In this document: positions 39,885-47,819 of the stretch, in pieces
How the letters are laid out: each line of letters starts with the position of its first letter
Numbering within the stretch: the first letter of the stretch is position 1
From: JANXMY01 sp964251675
GTDB lineage: Bacteria; Armatimonadota; Armatimonadia; Armatimonadales; Capsulimonadaceae
NCBI GenBank assembly: GCA_964251675.1
Contig: CAXUKS010000007.1
Span: 62,001-126,000 of the forward strand
Direction of reading: 5' to 3'
DNA length: 64,000 nt
Notes under the pieces: generated by a model
The model's database searches: none
What the model was told of the DNA's origin: nothing
The model's input: only the letters and a program-made list of their open reading frames with translations
Made by a program: the position numbers and the translations under genes

Positions 39885-40895
39885 ATGCCCCCTGAAGCCT
39901 CCGCGTCGCCCGGTCTGACGGAAACGCTTGCCAACCTTAACATCTTCTACATTCTGGCGATTGTCACGGTTCTGACCGTGCTGCGTCTGGCGCTGGTGGG
40001 GGTCAAGAACCCGACGGCCCGTTCCGTCGCCGAGATTTTTGAGTCGGGCATGATCGCCGTCGCACTGGTATTTCTGATTATCCGGCCCTTTATCTTGCAG
40101 GCGTTCTATATCCCCTCCCCCTCTATGGAGCCGACGCTGCTGGGCAAAAACAACTCCGGAGACCGGATTTTAGTCAACAAATTTGAGTATCGGACGGGCA
40201 CGCCGCATCGGGATGACGTTGTTGTTTTTCGCGCCCCGCCTGCCGCCACGCAGCCAGACCTGCCCGATGATTCCGAGTTTATCAAACGGCTGATCGCCAT
40301 GCCCGGCGACCGGCTGGAAATCCACAGCGGCTATATGATGGTCGGCGGCAAGCGGATCAATCACCCGGAGCTTCGCCGAGAGCTGGCAAAAGCGGGCGTG
40401 TTCGGCCCGGAAGCGCAGTCCTTCGGCGATGTCGATCAGGCCGACCATCACGCCAAATACGTTCCCGAGGGCGTCATGGCCGATACGCGACTGGTCACCA
40501 CAACGGAGCTTGCCAAAATCTTTACCGGCATGGACTCCTCTTCTGTTTCCGTGCATCCCGGCATTGTGATTTTGAACGGCACTCCCCTGAAGGAGCCGTT
40601 TATTGCCGAAGACCCCGACTACGATCTGAAAATCTACAACGGCGAGTCTCTGAAGCACGATTACGGCGATATGGAAGGCTGGAGCCTGGATGGTCAGGGT
40701 ATCCCGCAGGGGCGTTTCAATGCGCTTTGGGCAGGTGCCACCCAGCCGCTGCCCGCCGCCCGGTACATGATGATGGGGGACAACCGCAACGACAGCAAGG
40801 ACAGCACCGTCTGGGGGCCGCTGGAAGCCGACCGCGTGGTGGGCCGCGCCCAGTTCATTTTCTGGCCTCTGCCCCGCCTCGGAGCCATCCGCTGA
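39885..40895 (+). CDS. lepB: Signal peptidase I
   Basis: Membrane serine protease that removes signal peptides. The 336 residues start at the ATG at 39885; a longer in-frame opening runs through the rplS terminator and is rejected. Two N-terminal membrane segments (about 18-36 and 50-70) precede the catalytic Ser80 in IPSPSMEPTLL and Lys134 in FIKRLIAMPGD. Then comes MMMGDNRNDSKDS with the conserved GDNR-SxDS box. An enlarged middle insertion (about 150-270, with HHAKYVPEGV and GDMEGWSLDG) is not found in short SPases, and its role is unknown. The neighbour rnhB starts directly after its stop. Confidence 0.95.
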   Translation: MPPEASASPGLTETLANLNIFYILAIVTVLTVLRLALVGVKNPTARSVAEIFESGMIAVALVFLIIRPFILQAFYIPSPSMEPTLLGKNNSGDRILVNKFEYRTGTPHRDDVVVFRAPPAATQPDLPDDSEFIKRLIAMPGDRLEIHSGYMMVGGKRINHPELRRELAKAGVFGPEAQSFGDVDQADHHAKYVPEGVMADTRLVTTTELAKIFTGMDSSSVSVHPGIVILNGTPLKEPFIAEDPDYDLKIYNGESLKHDYGDMEGWSLDGQGIPQGRFNALWAGATQPLPAARYMMMGDNRNDSKDSTVWGPLEADRVVGRAQFIFWPLPRLGAIR

Positions 40896-41519
40896 ATGCC
40901 TCTGTGGACCTATGAGCGCGAAGCCTGGGCGGCAGGTTACACCACCGTTGCAGGCATCGATGAAGTTGGTCGCGGCCCGCTGGCTGGTCCCGTGATGGCC
41001 GCCTGCGTGGTCCTGCCCCCGGATTTTGATTTAGACGGCATTCGGAACTCCAAAAAAATGACCGAGCGGCAGCGGGAGCGGGCCGAAGTCCGCATCCGCG
41101 CCGAAGCGGTTTCCGTGGGCCTCGGCCTCATCGAAGCCGACGAAATCGACCGCATCAACATCCTGCGGGCCACTCATGCCGCCATGCGTCAGGCATACGC
41201 CCAGATTGCCCTTCATGGATTGGCGGCCCCGGACTGCGTGCTGATTGACGGCCTGCCCGTCCGCGATTTCCCCGGCCCGGCCCAAAAAGCCATCGTGCAG
41301 GGCGACTCGCATTCGGTGTCTATCGCCGCCGCCTCCATTGTCGCCAAAGTCGCCCGCGACCGTTTGATGGTCGCCTACCACGAACTCTATCCCGAATACG
41401 GCTTTGCCGGCCACAAAGGCTACGGCGCGGCCAAGCACCTCGCCGCGCTGCGCGAGCATGGCCCCTGCCCCATTCACCGCCGCTCCTTCGCACCGGTGGC
41501 AGCCTCAGTGCGGGGATAA
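40896..41519 (+). CDS. rnhB: Ribonuclease HII
   Basis: Cuts RNA in RNA-DNA hybrids and single ribonucleotides in DNA. The 207 residues have the catalytic acidic residues in GIDEVGRGPLAGPV (D and E near residue 21), VLIDGLPV (D), and DSHSVSIAAASIVAKVARD. The C-terminal YGFAGHKGYGAAKHL and GPCPIHRRSF are typical. The ATG immediately follows the lepB stop (TGAATG), so they are coupled. The order lepB-rnhB-yraN is widely conserved. Confidence 0.96.
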   Translation: MPLWTYEREAWAAGYTTVAGIDEVGRGPLAGPVMAACVVLPPDFDLDGIRNSKKMTERQRERAEVRIRAEAVSVGLGLIEADEIDRINILRATHAAMRQAYAQIALHGLAAPDCVLIDGLPVRDFPGPAQKAIVQGDSHSVSIAAASIVAKVARDRLMVAYHELYPEYGFAGHKGYGAAKHLAALREHGPCPIHRRSFAPVAASVRG

Positions 41520-41525
41520 GACCCG

Positions 41526-41918
41526 ATGAACAACAAAGAAGCGGGTGCGGTCGGCGAAGCGGAAACGGTTGCCTATTTGGAAGCGCAGGGCTACCGGGTC
41601 GTGGATGTCAATGTCCGGCCTGAAGGCGGGCGGGCGCGGGGCGAGATTGACGTCATTGCCTGGGATGGCTCGTTTCTGGTGTTCTGCGAGGTCAAGACCC
41701 GCCGCACGGCCCACGGAGCGCAGGGAACGCCTGCCGAAGCGATTGACGCCCGCAAGCAGGAACAGCTCACGCGGCTGGCTTTTGCCTATCTCGCCAAACA
41801 CAACTTAGACGACGTCGACTGCCGCTTTGATGTGGTGGAAGTTGTTCACGCCCCGCCCCGTCCGCCCCGCTTTCGGCTGCTGCGCGATGCATTCGCGGCC
41901 ACGGAAATCTCCGACTAA
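41526..41918 (+). CDS. YraN-family (UPF0102) endonuclease-like protein
   Basis: A 130-residue protein with the Holliday-junction-resolvase-like nuclease fold. The acidic catalytic pattern is visible as GEAETVAYLEAQGY, GEIDVIAWDGSFLVFCEVKTRR (E-D-ExK). Its cellular role is not firmly known. The gene is a frequent neighbour of rnhB and of DNA-uptake genes. It ends the operon; a separate promoter for aroA follows. The start is the ATG at 41526, six bases after rnhB. Confidence 0.9.
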   Translation: MNNKEAGAVGEAETVAYLEAQGYRVVDVNVRPEGGRARGEIDVIAWDGSFLVFCEVKTRRTAHGAQGTPAEAIDARKQEQLTRLAFAYLAKHNLDDVDCRFDVVEVVHAPPRPPRFRLLRDAFAATEISD

Positions 41919-41925
41919 GTTTTCA

Positions 41926-41955
41926 TTGACGCCATACAGCGTTATATGATAAAAT
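41926..41955 (+). promoter_or_regulatory. Promoter of aroA (leaderless)
   Basis: -35 TTGACG (41926-41931), an 18-bp spacer, and -10 TAAAAT (41950-41955). Seven bases downstream of the -10 is the ATG at 41962 itself; no SD exists. Confidence 0.8.
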
Positions 41956-41961
41956 GGCGGC

Positions 41962-43278
41962 ATGGCGCACCCGCTCACGGCTACTATCACTTATACTGAC
42001 CAACTCCCCCTCGCGCCTGTTTCCAGCCCTGTTTCTGCTGCTGTGCGGCTTCCCGGCTCCAAGAGTATCACCAACCGTGCTTTCGTATTAGCGGCGCTCG
42101 CGGACAGCGAGAGCCGCCTATTCGCCCCCCTCCATTCCGAAGATACGTTTTACATGGCGCAGGCTTTGCAGAGGCTCGGCGTTTCAGTAAGCGAAGAGAC
42201 AAACGGTGACTTTCTGGTCACCGGCACGGGCGGGGAACTTTCTGCCCCCGATGAAACGCTCTTTATCGGCAACTCGGGAACCACCGTGCGCTTTCTGACC
42301 GCCGCCGCCTGCCTGGCCCCCGCCGGGGCGGACGTGGTGCTGGACGGCGTGGCGCGGATGCGGCAGCGACCTATTCGGGATTTGGTCGGGGCGCTCTTGA
42401 CGCTGGGCGTGGAGGCTGAATGCCTGAACGGGGGCGGCTGCCCGCCGGTGCGGGTGCGCGGCGGCGGGCTTCCGGGGGGCAAGTGCCGCCTGCGCGGAGA
42501 TGTCAGCTCGCAGTTTTTGACGGCCCTGCTGCAGGTGGCTCCGTATGCCCGTAAAACTGTGGAGATTGAGATTGTCGGCGAGCTGATTTCTAAGCCCTAT
42601 ATCGACATTACGCAGTCGGTCATGGGGTCGTTCGGCGTGGAGATGGTGAACGAGGACTACAAGCGCCTCTCTGTGCCTGCGGGGCAGCGGTACGCGTCGC
42701 GTGAGTTTGCCGTCGAGGCCGATGCCTCCAATGCGTCCTACTTCCTCGCTGCCGCCGCTGTGACAGGTGGCACGGTGACACTGGACAATCTGGGCACGGA
42801 CTCGATCCAGGGCGATGTTAAATTTCTGGATGTGCTGGAACGAATGGGCTGCACCGTCACACGCGGGCCGCAGATTACGCTGACCGGCCCGGCCAGTCTG
42901 AAAGCCATTGAAGCAGACATGGAGGCCATCCCTGACACGGCACAGACACTCGCCGTCGTTTGTGCCTTCGCCAACGGCCCTTCGCATCTCACAAACCTTG
43001 CCAGCCTGCGGGTCAAAGAAACCGACCGCGTGGCGGCGATTGCCAAAGAATTGCCCAAGCTCGGCGTCCGTGTCGAGGAAGGCCGCGACGATTGGACCAT
43101 TTACCCGCCTGCAGGCTTTGTGGGCGCGGCGATAGACACCTACGACGATCACCGGATGGCGATGGCTTTTGCTGTGGCGGGTCTGCGCGTGCCGGGTGTC
43201 ATTATCAACAATCCTGGCTGCGTCGCCAAGACGTTCCCGGACTTCTGGATACGCTGGGAGCAAGCATTTGGCAAGTGA
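41962..43278 (+). CDS. aroA: 3-phosphoshikimate 1-carboxyvinyltransferase (EPSP synthase)
   Basis: Joins shikimate-3-phosphate and PEP in aromatic amino acid synthesis. At 438 residues it has full length. The motifs are LPGSKSITNRAF (about 30-41), GNSGTTVRF (PEP site), RPIRDLVGAL, SSQFLTALL, the catalytic Asp in MEAIPDTAQTLAVV, LRVKETDR, and YDDHRMAMAF. GNSGTT replaces the GNAGTA form common in glyphosate-sensitive enterobacterial enzymes; this alone does not establish tolerance. The start is the ATG at 41962 at the predicted transcription start. It overlaps the next gene by 11 bp. Confidence 0.96.
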   Translation: MAHPLTATITYTDQLPLAPVSSPVSAAVRLPGSKSITNRAFVLAALADSESRLFAPLHSEDTFYMAQALQRLGVSVSEETNGDFLVTGTGGELSAPDETLFIGNSGTTVRFLTAAACLAPAGADVVLDGVARMRQRPIRDLVGALLTLGVEAECLNGGGCPPVRVRGGGLPGGKCRLRGDVSSQFLTALLQVAPYARKTVEIEIVGELISKPYIDITQSVMGSFGVEMVNEDYKRLSVPAGQRYASREFAVEADASNASYFLAAAAVTGGTVTLDNLGTDSIQGDVKFLDVLERMGCTVTRGPQITLTGPASLKAIEADMEAIPDTAQTLAVVCAFANGPSHLTNLASLRVKETDRVAAIAKELPKLGVRVEEGRDDWTIYPPAGFVGAAIDTYDDHRMAMAFAVAGLRVPGVIINNPGCVAKTFPDFWIRWEQAFGK

Positions 43279-43663
43279 TGGCGAAGAGTTCTCCCCGTTA
43301 GGCGTGGCCGGGGCTTTAGCCTCGGCCTATGCCCGCGACACGCGCGGCTTTCTGCCCCTGCTGGCCGTGGTGCTGGAAGGGGCACTGCCGGAAGAGACCG
43401 AAATCATTCGTAAAGGCGGCCTGTTCGCCCGGCAGAAGCCGATCCAAAAAGTCGCCGTCACCCTCGGTGACACCATCTACACGATGGAAGACACCGGGCG
43501 CGGCCCGCTGTCCGCCCAGCGCGTCAAAGTCGTGCGCGGCATCACCCTGAAGACCGAAACCGTCCCTGTCGATGAGTGGCTGACAGAACTCAGCGCCCAT
43601 GTCGCCGCCCGCGCCGGTCAAAACGAGCGGGCTTTTTTTGCACTCAAGAATGTGCTGGAATGA
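43268..43663 (+). CDS. Conserved-looking hypothetical protein
   Basis: A 131-residue soluble protein I do not recognise. It alternates strands and helices (IQKVAVTLGDTIYTMEDTGRGPLSAQRVKVVRG in segments) and ends with a helix (WLTELSAHVAARAGQN). The likely start is TTG at 43268, with GGGAG about eight bases upstream and overlapping the end of aroA. Longer in-frame openings reach into aroA and have an atypical composition. It is translationally coupled to aroA, but no link to aromatic synthesis is evident. Confidence 0.62.
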   Translation: MASDGEEFSPLGVAGALASAYARDTRGFLPLLAVVLEGALPEETEIIRKGGLFARQKPIQKVAVTLGDTIYTMEDTGRGPLSAQRVKVVRGITLKTETVPVDEWLTELSAHVAARAGQNERAFFALKNVLE

Positions 43664-43732
43664 GCCGAGGGGTTATGAGCCGAAGGGTTAAAACCCCCTC
43701 GAACTTGATAGGGCGATAGGAAGGCAACCACA

Positions 43733-44626
43733 ATGTCTTTGTTTGGCAAGCAAGACCCTGCCCAGGCAGAGGCCGCCCGTATGGACCGGGAAGATCAGCA
43801 GCGGCTCGCGCAGGGCGGTCTGCCGCTCGGCGCGGAAACCCGCCTGCGGGAGCTGCGCGGCAAGCCGTTTTTTACCAGCAGCCTCAGTGTCAATGAATTT
43901 GCGCTGGCCGCCGCCGAAGGTGTCCGCCCACTGGGGCAGGTCATGGGCAGCACGATTTATCATGTCGGCTGGCAGTATACGCCCATCTACCAGAGCACCG
44001 AGATGGTCACGCTCAGTCATGCCCAATACCACTCCCGGCTTTTAGCTCTGTCTCGCCTGCAGCAGGAAGCGCGGCTGCTCGGCGCTCACGGCGTCATCGG
44101 CGTCCGACTCATCCGCAAGTCCCACGAATGGGGCGAAAACCTTCTGGAGTTCACCGCGCAGGGAACCGCCGTCGCTCTCGCGGACAGCCCCGTTCCCGAA
44201 CACCCTTTTGTCTGCGCCCTGTCCGGGCAGGATTTCTACGCCCTTCGGCGCGGCGGCTTTTTCCCGGTTGGCTTTGCGTTTGGAACCTGCACGTACTACC
44301 ATGTCGCGTCGTATCTAACCCAGTGGGCCGGGCAGGGCGGCTTTTTCGGCGGCGGCGCAATGCAGAACATGGAGCTGACCGACTACACGCAGGCGGCCTA
44401 TATCGCTCGCCACGCCGCCACCAGCCGCCTTGCCGACGAAGCCCGGCAGGTACGGGCGGAAGGCGTTGTCGGCATGACCATTGAGGACAACATTCGGATT
44501 TACGAAGTGGAGATCAACAAGCAGCAGCGCCGCGATTTGATTGTCGAGTTTGCGGCCTATGGAACCGCCATCGTGTCCACCGGCAGCGATGTTCCTGCGA
44601 TAGAGTATGCCCTGCTTTTAGTCTGA
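43733..44626 (+). CDS. Tandem YbjQ-type (UPF0145, heavy-metal-binding-like) domain protein
   Basis: A 297-residue protein with two divergent YbjQ-like repeats. The first (about 45-150) has FFTSSLSVNEFALAAAEGV, LGQVMGSTIYHVG and LLGAHGVIGVRL. The second (about 160-290) has FVCALSGQDFYALRRGGF and VRAEGVVGMTIE. YbjQ proteins form pentamers; a metal role is suggested by the family name only. A paralogue follows at 44706. The start is the ATG at 43733. The two genes share about 80 bp of spacing and are likely co-transcribed. Confidence 0.82.
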   Translation: MSLFGKQDPAQAEAARMDREDQQRLAQGGLPLGAETRLRELRGKPFFTSSLSVNEFALAAAEGVRPLGQVMGSTIYHVGWQYTPIYQSTEMVTLSHAQYHSRLLALSRLQQEARLLGAHGVIGVRLIRKSHEWGENLLEFTAQGTAVALADSPVPEHPFVCALSGQDFYALRRGGFFPVGFAFGTCTYYHVASYLTQWAGQGGFFGGGAMQNMELTDYTQAAYIARHAATSRLADEARQVRAEGVVGMTIEDNIRIYEVEINKQQRRDLIVEFAAYGTAIVSTGSDVPAIEYALLLV

Positions 44627-44705
44627 CAGAAAGACAGGCCCTGTGTTCATCATCCGCCTGGTTCTCCGTCACCCACTCACTGCCCCTGTAAAGGAGAAAT
44701 CGCCT

Positions 44706-45533
44706 ATGCCCGCCCCGTACACCCCCGGCTCCCAGGAGGGCCTGCCGGCCCATGCCCGTGGCCGCCTCGCCGCGATGAAGCCCGGCGCGAACCAGAAAGG
44801 CCTGTTCACCAGTGACCTGTCGGTCAACGAGTTTTTGTTAGTCAAAGAAGCGGGGTTTGACCCGCTGGGGTTAGTTGTCGGCTCATCGATCTACCATATC
44901 GGCTGGCAGAAGCCTGCCATGAACCAGAGCATGGAGCTGGAAACGCTGACACAGGCCATGTACCATGCCCGCGAGCTGGCAATGACCCGCATGGAAGAGG
45001 AAGCGGACAGCATCGGCGCAGACGGCATTGTCGGCGTCCGCCTGGAAGTCGGGCGGCAGGAATGGGGCGAGCATCTGGCGGAGTTTATCGCTATCGGGAC
45101 GGCTATTAGAGCACGCAGCGGCGAAAGCCACCGCGCCCCGAACGGGCGGCCCTTCACGAGCGACCTGAGCGGGCAGGACTTCTGGACGCTCACCAAAGCG
45201 GGCTACCGCCCCGTGTCGTTTGTGATGGGCAACTGTGTCTACCACGTTGGCTACCAGGGCATCAAAGCGTGGTTTTCGCAGATCGGGCAGAACGTCGAAA
45301 TGCCGACCTACACGCAGGCCATCTACGATGCCCGCGAGCTGTCCCTGGCCCGGATGCAGGCCGAAGCCGAGCAGATCGGCGCCGACGGCATTGTGGGCGC
45401 GACTCTGAAAGAAAGCTCCCACGGCTGGGGCAGCCATGTGATTGAATACTTCGCCGTTGGCACAAGCATCATCGCCACCCGGCCTGACCACACGATCCCC
45501 ACCCCATCTCTAGTGCTGCCGCTGAACGGGTGA
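44706..45533 (+). CDS. Tandem YbjQ-type domain protein, paralogue of the preceding gene
   Basis: A 275-residue paralogue of the gene at 43733. Repeat one (about 35-135) has LFTSDLSVNEFLLVKEAGF, LGLVVGSSIYHIGWQ and IGADGIVGVRLE. Repeat two (about 150-260) has FTSDLSGQDFWTLTKAGY and IGADGIVGATL. These repeats are more regular than in the upstream copy, suggesting a gene duplication followed by divergence. The start is the ATG at 44706 with AAGGAG nine bases upstream; the longer opening to 44643 is not supported. It converges with a small secreted protein across a shared terminator. Confidence 0.84.
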   Translation: MPAPYTPGSQEGLPAHARGRLAAMKPGANQKGLFTSDLSVNEFLLVKEAGFDPLGLVVGSSIYHIGWQKPAMNQSMELETLTQAMYHARELAMTRMEEEADSIGADGIVGVRLEVGRQEWGEHLAEFIAIGTAIRARSGESHRAPNGRPFTSDLSGQDFWTLTKAGYRPVSFVMGNCVYHVGYQGIKAWFSQIGQNVEMPTYTQAIYDARELSLARMQAEAEQIGADGIVGATLKESSHGWGSHVIEYFAVGTSIIATRPDHTIPTPSLVLPLNG

Positions 45534-45536
45534 CGC

Positions 45537-45563
45537 AAAAAAAGGGAGGCCACGTGGCCTCCC
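45537..45563. terminator. Terminator between YbjQ gene and small secreted protein gene
   Basis: A perfect 20-bp palindrome (45544-45563, arms GGGAGGCCAC) is preceded by seven A (45537-45543). On the minus strand these give a seven-T tail, so it mainly terminates the small secreted protein gene. Confidence 0.85.
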
Positions 45564-45584
45564 CAATCTTAACTGACTGTCCGG

Positions 45585-45851
45585 TTAGCCCTCAGGCTTT
45601 GTCGCGGTTTTGCTGGTCGCTGGCTTCTGGGCCGTCTCGCCGCTCAGGTAGGTGGTAGACCGCTCGGAAGGGTCTCCGCCGGTGTATTCTTCCTGCATCG
45701 CCGAGCCGAGTTTGACAATGACCACAGCTTCTGGGGATGCCATCTTAACAATGGCGGCTTTGGGTGAAGCTTTTGGCGCGGCTTGTGCCGTGGCTCCGAG
45801 CGTAAAGAGTGTCAGGGCAGTCATCAGGTATCCGAGAGGCTTTAGCTGCAT
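45585..45851 (-). CDS. Small secreted protein under c-di-GMP riboswitch control
   Basis: An 88-residue protein with a clear signal peptide (1-24, cleavage near AQA-AP). The mature part is only about 64 residues: a strand-like stretch (AAIVKMASPEAVVIVKLG), then polar sequence with YTGGDPSERSTTYLSG and a Lys/Thr-rich end. No known family fits. The start is the ATG at 45851 with CGAAGG eight bases upstream; a longer in-frame opening would run into the riboswitch. Its leader contains a cyclic-di-GMP-I aptamer, so a role in the sessile/motile switch, such as matrix or adhesion, is inferred. Confidence 0.72.
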   Translation of the reverse strand: MQLKPLGYLMTALTLFTLGATAQAAPKASPKAAIVKMASPEAVVIVKLGSAMQEEYTGGDPSERSTTYLSGETAQKPATSKTATKPEG

Positions 45852-45870
45852 GGGGTGTTCCTTCGTAGTT

Positions 45871-45985
45871 CTCGCAGTTCGGTAGCCCGGCGGCCTTGCC
45901 CCGCTTCTCACAGGGAAGAAGTGGGAGACAGGCCCGTGGCTTTGCGTCCCGCCCTTTCGGACGGTTTGCCCTGTTCGCTTGCGAA
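45871..45985 (-). ncRNA. Cyclic-di-GMP-I (GEMM) riboswitch
   Basis: On the minus strand the conserved aptamer core is easily read: ACAGGGCAAACC (45974-45963), a GAAA tetraloop helix, then GACGCAAAGCCACGGGCCT, a second variable helix, and CCGCCGGGCTACCG as the 3' core (ending 45880). P1 can form from TTCGCA (45985-45980) and TGCGAG (45876-45871). The middle base of AGGGC is G, as in c-di-GMP-binding rather than cGAMP-binding members. The SD CGAAGG (45865-45860) is complementary to CCTTCG (45987-45982), which overlaps the P1 5' arm, suggesting a translational ON switch. Confidence 0.92.
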
Positions 45986-46011
45986 GGATAACGGCCTGAT
46001 GGCCGTCTACT

Positions 46012-46056
46012 GGTAATTATGCCGCTTGCTAGAAACTTCGTTAGTCCATAATTACC
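46012..46056. repeat. Inverted repeat between the c-di-GMP riboswitch and comM
   Basis: Perfect 10-bp arms GGTAATTATG (46012-46021) and CATAATTACC (46047-46056) are separated by 25 bases. It is AT-rich against a GC-rich genome. It could be an operator for either divergent gene or part of the promoter region for the riboswitch transcript. The rest of the gap (46057-46168) holds the comM leader. Confidence 0.5.
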
Positions 46057-46168
46057 GGTTTTTGCAAAATTTAAACTCGGCAAGAAGGAATTAAAGGGCC
46101 GCTTAGAGAATAGCAGGCCAGAATAAGAAGCACGACAGGATGTTGCCCGTCGTTCAGGAGGAACATAA

Positions 46169-47704
46169 ATGCTTGCTCAGGTTGATTCAAGTGCCATTCT
46201 CGGCATTGATGCATATGTCGTGCGCGTGGAAGTCGATATTTCATCGGCCCTGCCCATGTTCACCATTGTCGGCCTGCCCGACGCCGCCGTGCAGGAGTCG
46301 CGGGAGCGGGTGCGAAGCGCGATCAAAAACACAGGGCTGGAATTTCCCCTGCGCCGGATTACGATTAATCTGGCTCCCGCCGACATTAAAAAACAAGGCC
46401 CGGCGTTTGATCTGCCTATCGCTATCGGTATTCTGGCCGCCACGGGGCAGGTCCGCACGGAGAAAATCAGCGAGGGGATGTTTGTCGGCGAGCTGGCCCT
46501 CGACGGCAGTGTCAGTTCCGTGTCCGGCGTCCTGCCAATGGCGATTAAGGCGCGGGCGGACCAGCGGCCCTTTTTGGTGGTTCCTGCCGCCAATGCCCGC
46601 GAGGCCGCAATTGTCGGCGAGGTGCAGGTGTACGGCGTCAAATCGCTGGCCGAAGCGGTCATGCTCCTCAATGACTCCGAGTCGCTGACGCCGCTGACTG
46701 CTGACCCGCTGGCACTGCTGGCCGGAAGCAGCAGCAGCGACGTCGACTTCTGCGAAGTCAAAGGGCAGGAACACGTCAAGCGGGCGCTGGAAGTTGCCGC
46801 CGCTGGCGGCCACAATATTCTGCTGGTTGGCCCGCCCGGCTCGGGAAAGACCATGCTGGCCCGGCGCATTCCGTCCATCCTGCCGCCGCTGTCGCTCGAT
46901 GAATCGCTGGATGTCACAAAAATTTACTCCGTGGGCGGCCTGCTCGGCACGCAGACTTCTCTTGTGTCGCAGCGGCCCTTTCGGTCGCCGCACCATTCCA
47001 TTTCCAATGCCGCGCTGGCAGGCGGCGGCAGCGTCCCGCGCCCCGGCGAAGTCTCGCTGTCCCATCATGGCATACTCTTTTTAGATGAGCTGCCTGAGTT
47101 CAAGCGTGATGTGCTGGAAGTCTTGCGCCAGCCTCTCGAAGACGGCCATGTGACGATTGCGCGGGTGGCCGGGACGATGACCTACCCGGCACAGCTTATG
47201 CTGGTCGCTGCCATGAACCCCTGCCCCTGCGGCTACTTCGGCGACACGGTCAAGACCTGCGCCTGCTCGGCTTCGACCATTGCCAAATACTTGCAGCGCA
47301 TCAGCGGGCCGCTGCTGGACCGGATTGATATTCATATCGAAGTGCCCCGTCTGCGTCAGGACGAGATGATCCACGGCGGCCAGCCCGGCGAGCCGTCGTC
47401 CAGCATCCGCCGCCGCGTCATGGCCGCACGGGAGCGGCAGGCCGAGCGGTTCACGGGAACGGCCCTGCATTCCAATTCGCACATGGGAGCGCGGCAGATC
47501 AAAGAACACTGCCGGGTCGGCCACGACGTCAAAGACCTGCTCCGCGCCGCCATCACGCAGCTTGGCCTGTCCGCCCGCGCCTACGACCGCATCCTGAAAC
47601 TGGCCCGCACCATTGCCGATTTAGATGCTGCCCCGGATATTCAGCTTGCCCATGTCGCCGAGGCCATCCAGTACCGGGCGTTAGACCGCAAGCTGTGGGG
47701 ATAA
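46169..47704 (+). CDS. comM: Mg-chelatase-like AAA+ protein ComM/YifB
   Basis: A 511-residue hexameric AAA+ helicase that promotes branch migration during natural transformation. The N-terminal Lon-like domain (about 15-170, with FTIVGLPDAAVQESRERV) is followed by Walker A GPPGSGKTMLARR (about 222-234), Walker B GILFLDELPEF, and RPLEDG-type elements (LRQPLEDGHVTIAR). A cysteine-rich insertion (MNPCPCGYFGD, CACS) and a Mg_chelatase C-terminal domain complete it. The start is the ATG at 46169 with AGGAGG. It opens a block comM...dprA...topA-trmFO-xerC whose order is widely conserved. Confidence 0.94.
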   Translation: MLAQVDSSAILGIDAYVVRVEVDISSALPMFTIVGLPDAAVQESRERVRSAIKNTGLEFPLRRITINLAPADIKKQGPAFDLPIAIGILAATGQVRTEKISEGMFVGELALDGSVSSVSGVLPMAIKARADQRPFLVVPAANAREAAIVGEVQVYGVKSLAEAVMLLNDSESLTPLTADPLALLAGSSSSDVDFCEVKGQEHVKRALEVAAAGGHNILLVGPPGSGKTMLARRIPSILPPLSLDESLDVTKIYSVGGLLGTQTSLVSQRPFRSPHHSISNAALAGGGSVPRPGEVSLSHHGILFLDELPEFKRDVLEVLRQPLEDGHVTIARVAGTMTYPAQLMLVAAMNPCPCGYFGDTVKTCACSASTIAKYLQRISGPLLDRIDIHIEVPRLRQDEMIHGGQPGEPSSSIRRRVMAARERQAERFTGTALHSNSHMGARQIKEHCRVGHDVKDLLRAAITQLGLSARAYDRILKLARTIADLDAAPDIQLAHVAEAIQYRALDRKLWG

Positions 47705-47757
47705 GAGATGCCGACAAGGGAACAAAGGAAGCATGGTGGGGGTACAATAGAAGTGTG

Positions 47758-47802
47758 CCGCGCAAAGTTTTGTAGAGCTTTTGAGCAGCGGCGCGGTTTT
47801 TT
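47758..47802 (+). terminator. Possible terminator or attenuator after comM
   Basis: CCGCGC (47758-47763) can pair with GCGCGG (47791-47796), which is followed directly by six T (47797-47802). The loop is long (27 bases). A TACAAT element at 47743-47748 lies just upstream, so it might instead be a leader attenuator of the following gene. Confidence 0.4.
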
Positions 47803-47819
47803 CTGGAAAGCAAACTGTG

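Noticed and set aside
42184..43263. Minus-strand open frame of 359 codons
   Set aside because: It is antisense to aroA, with a composition typical of shadow frames.
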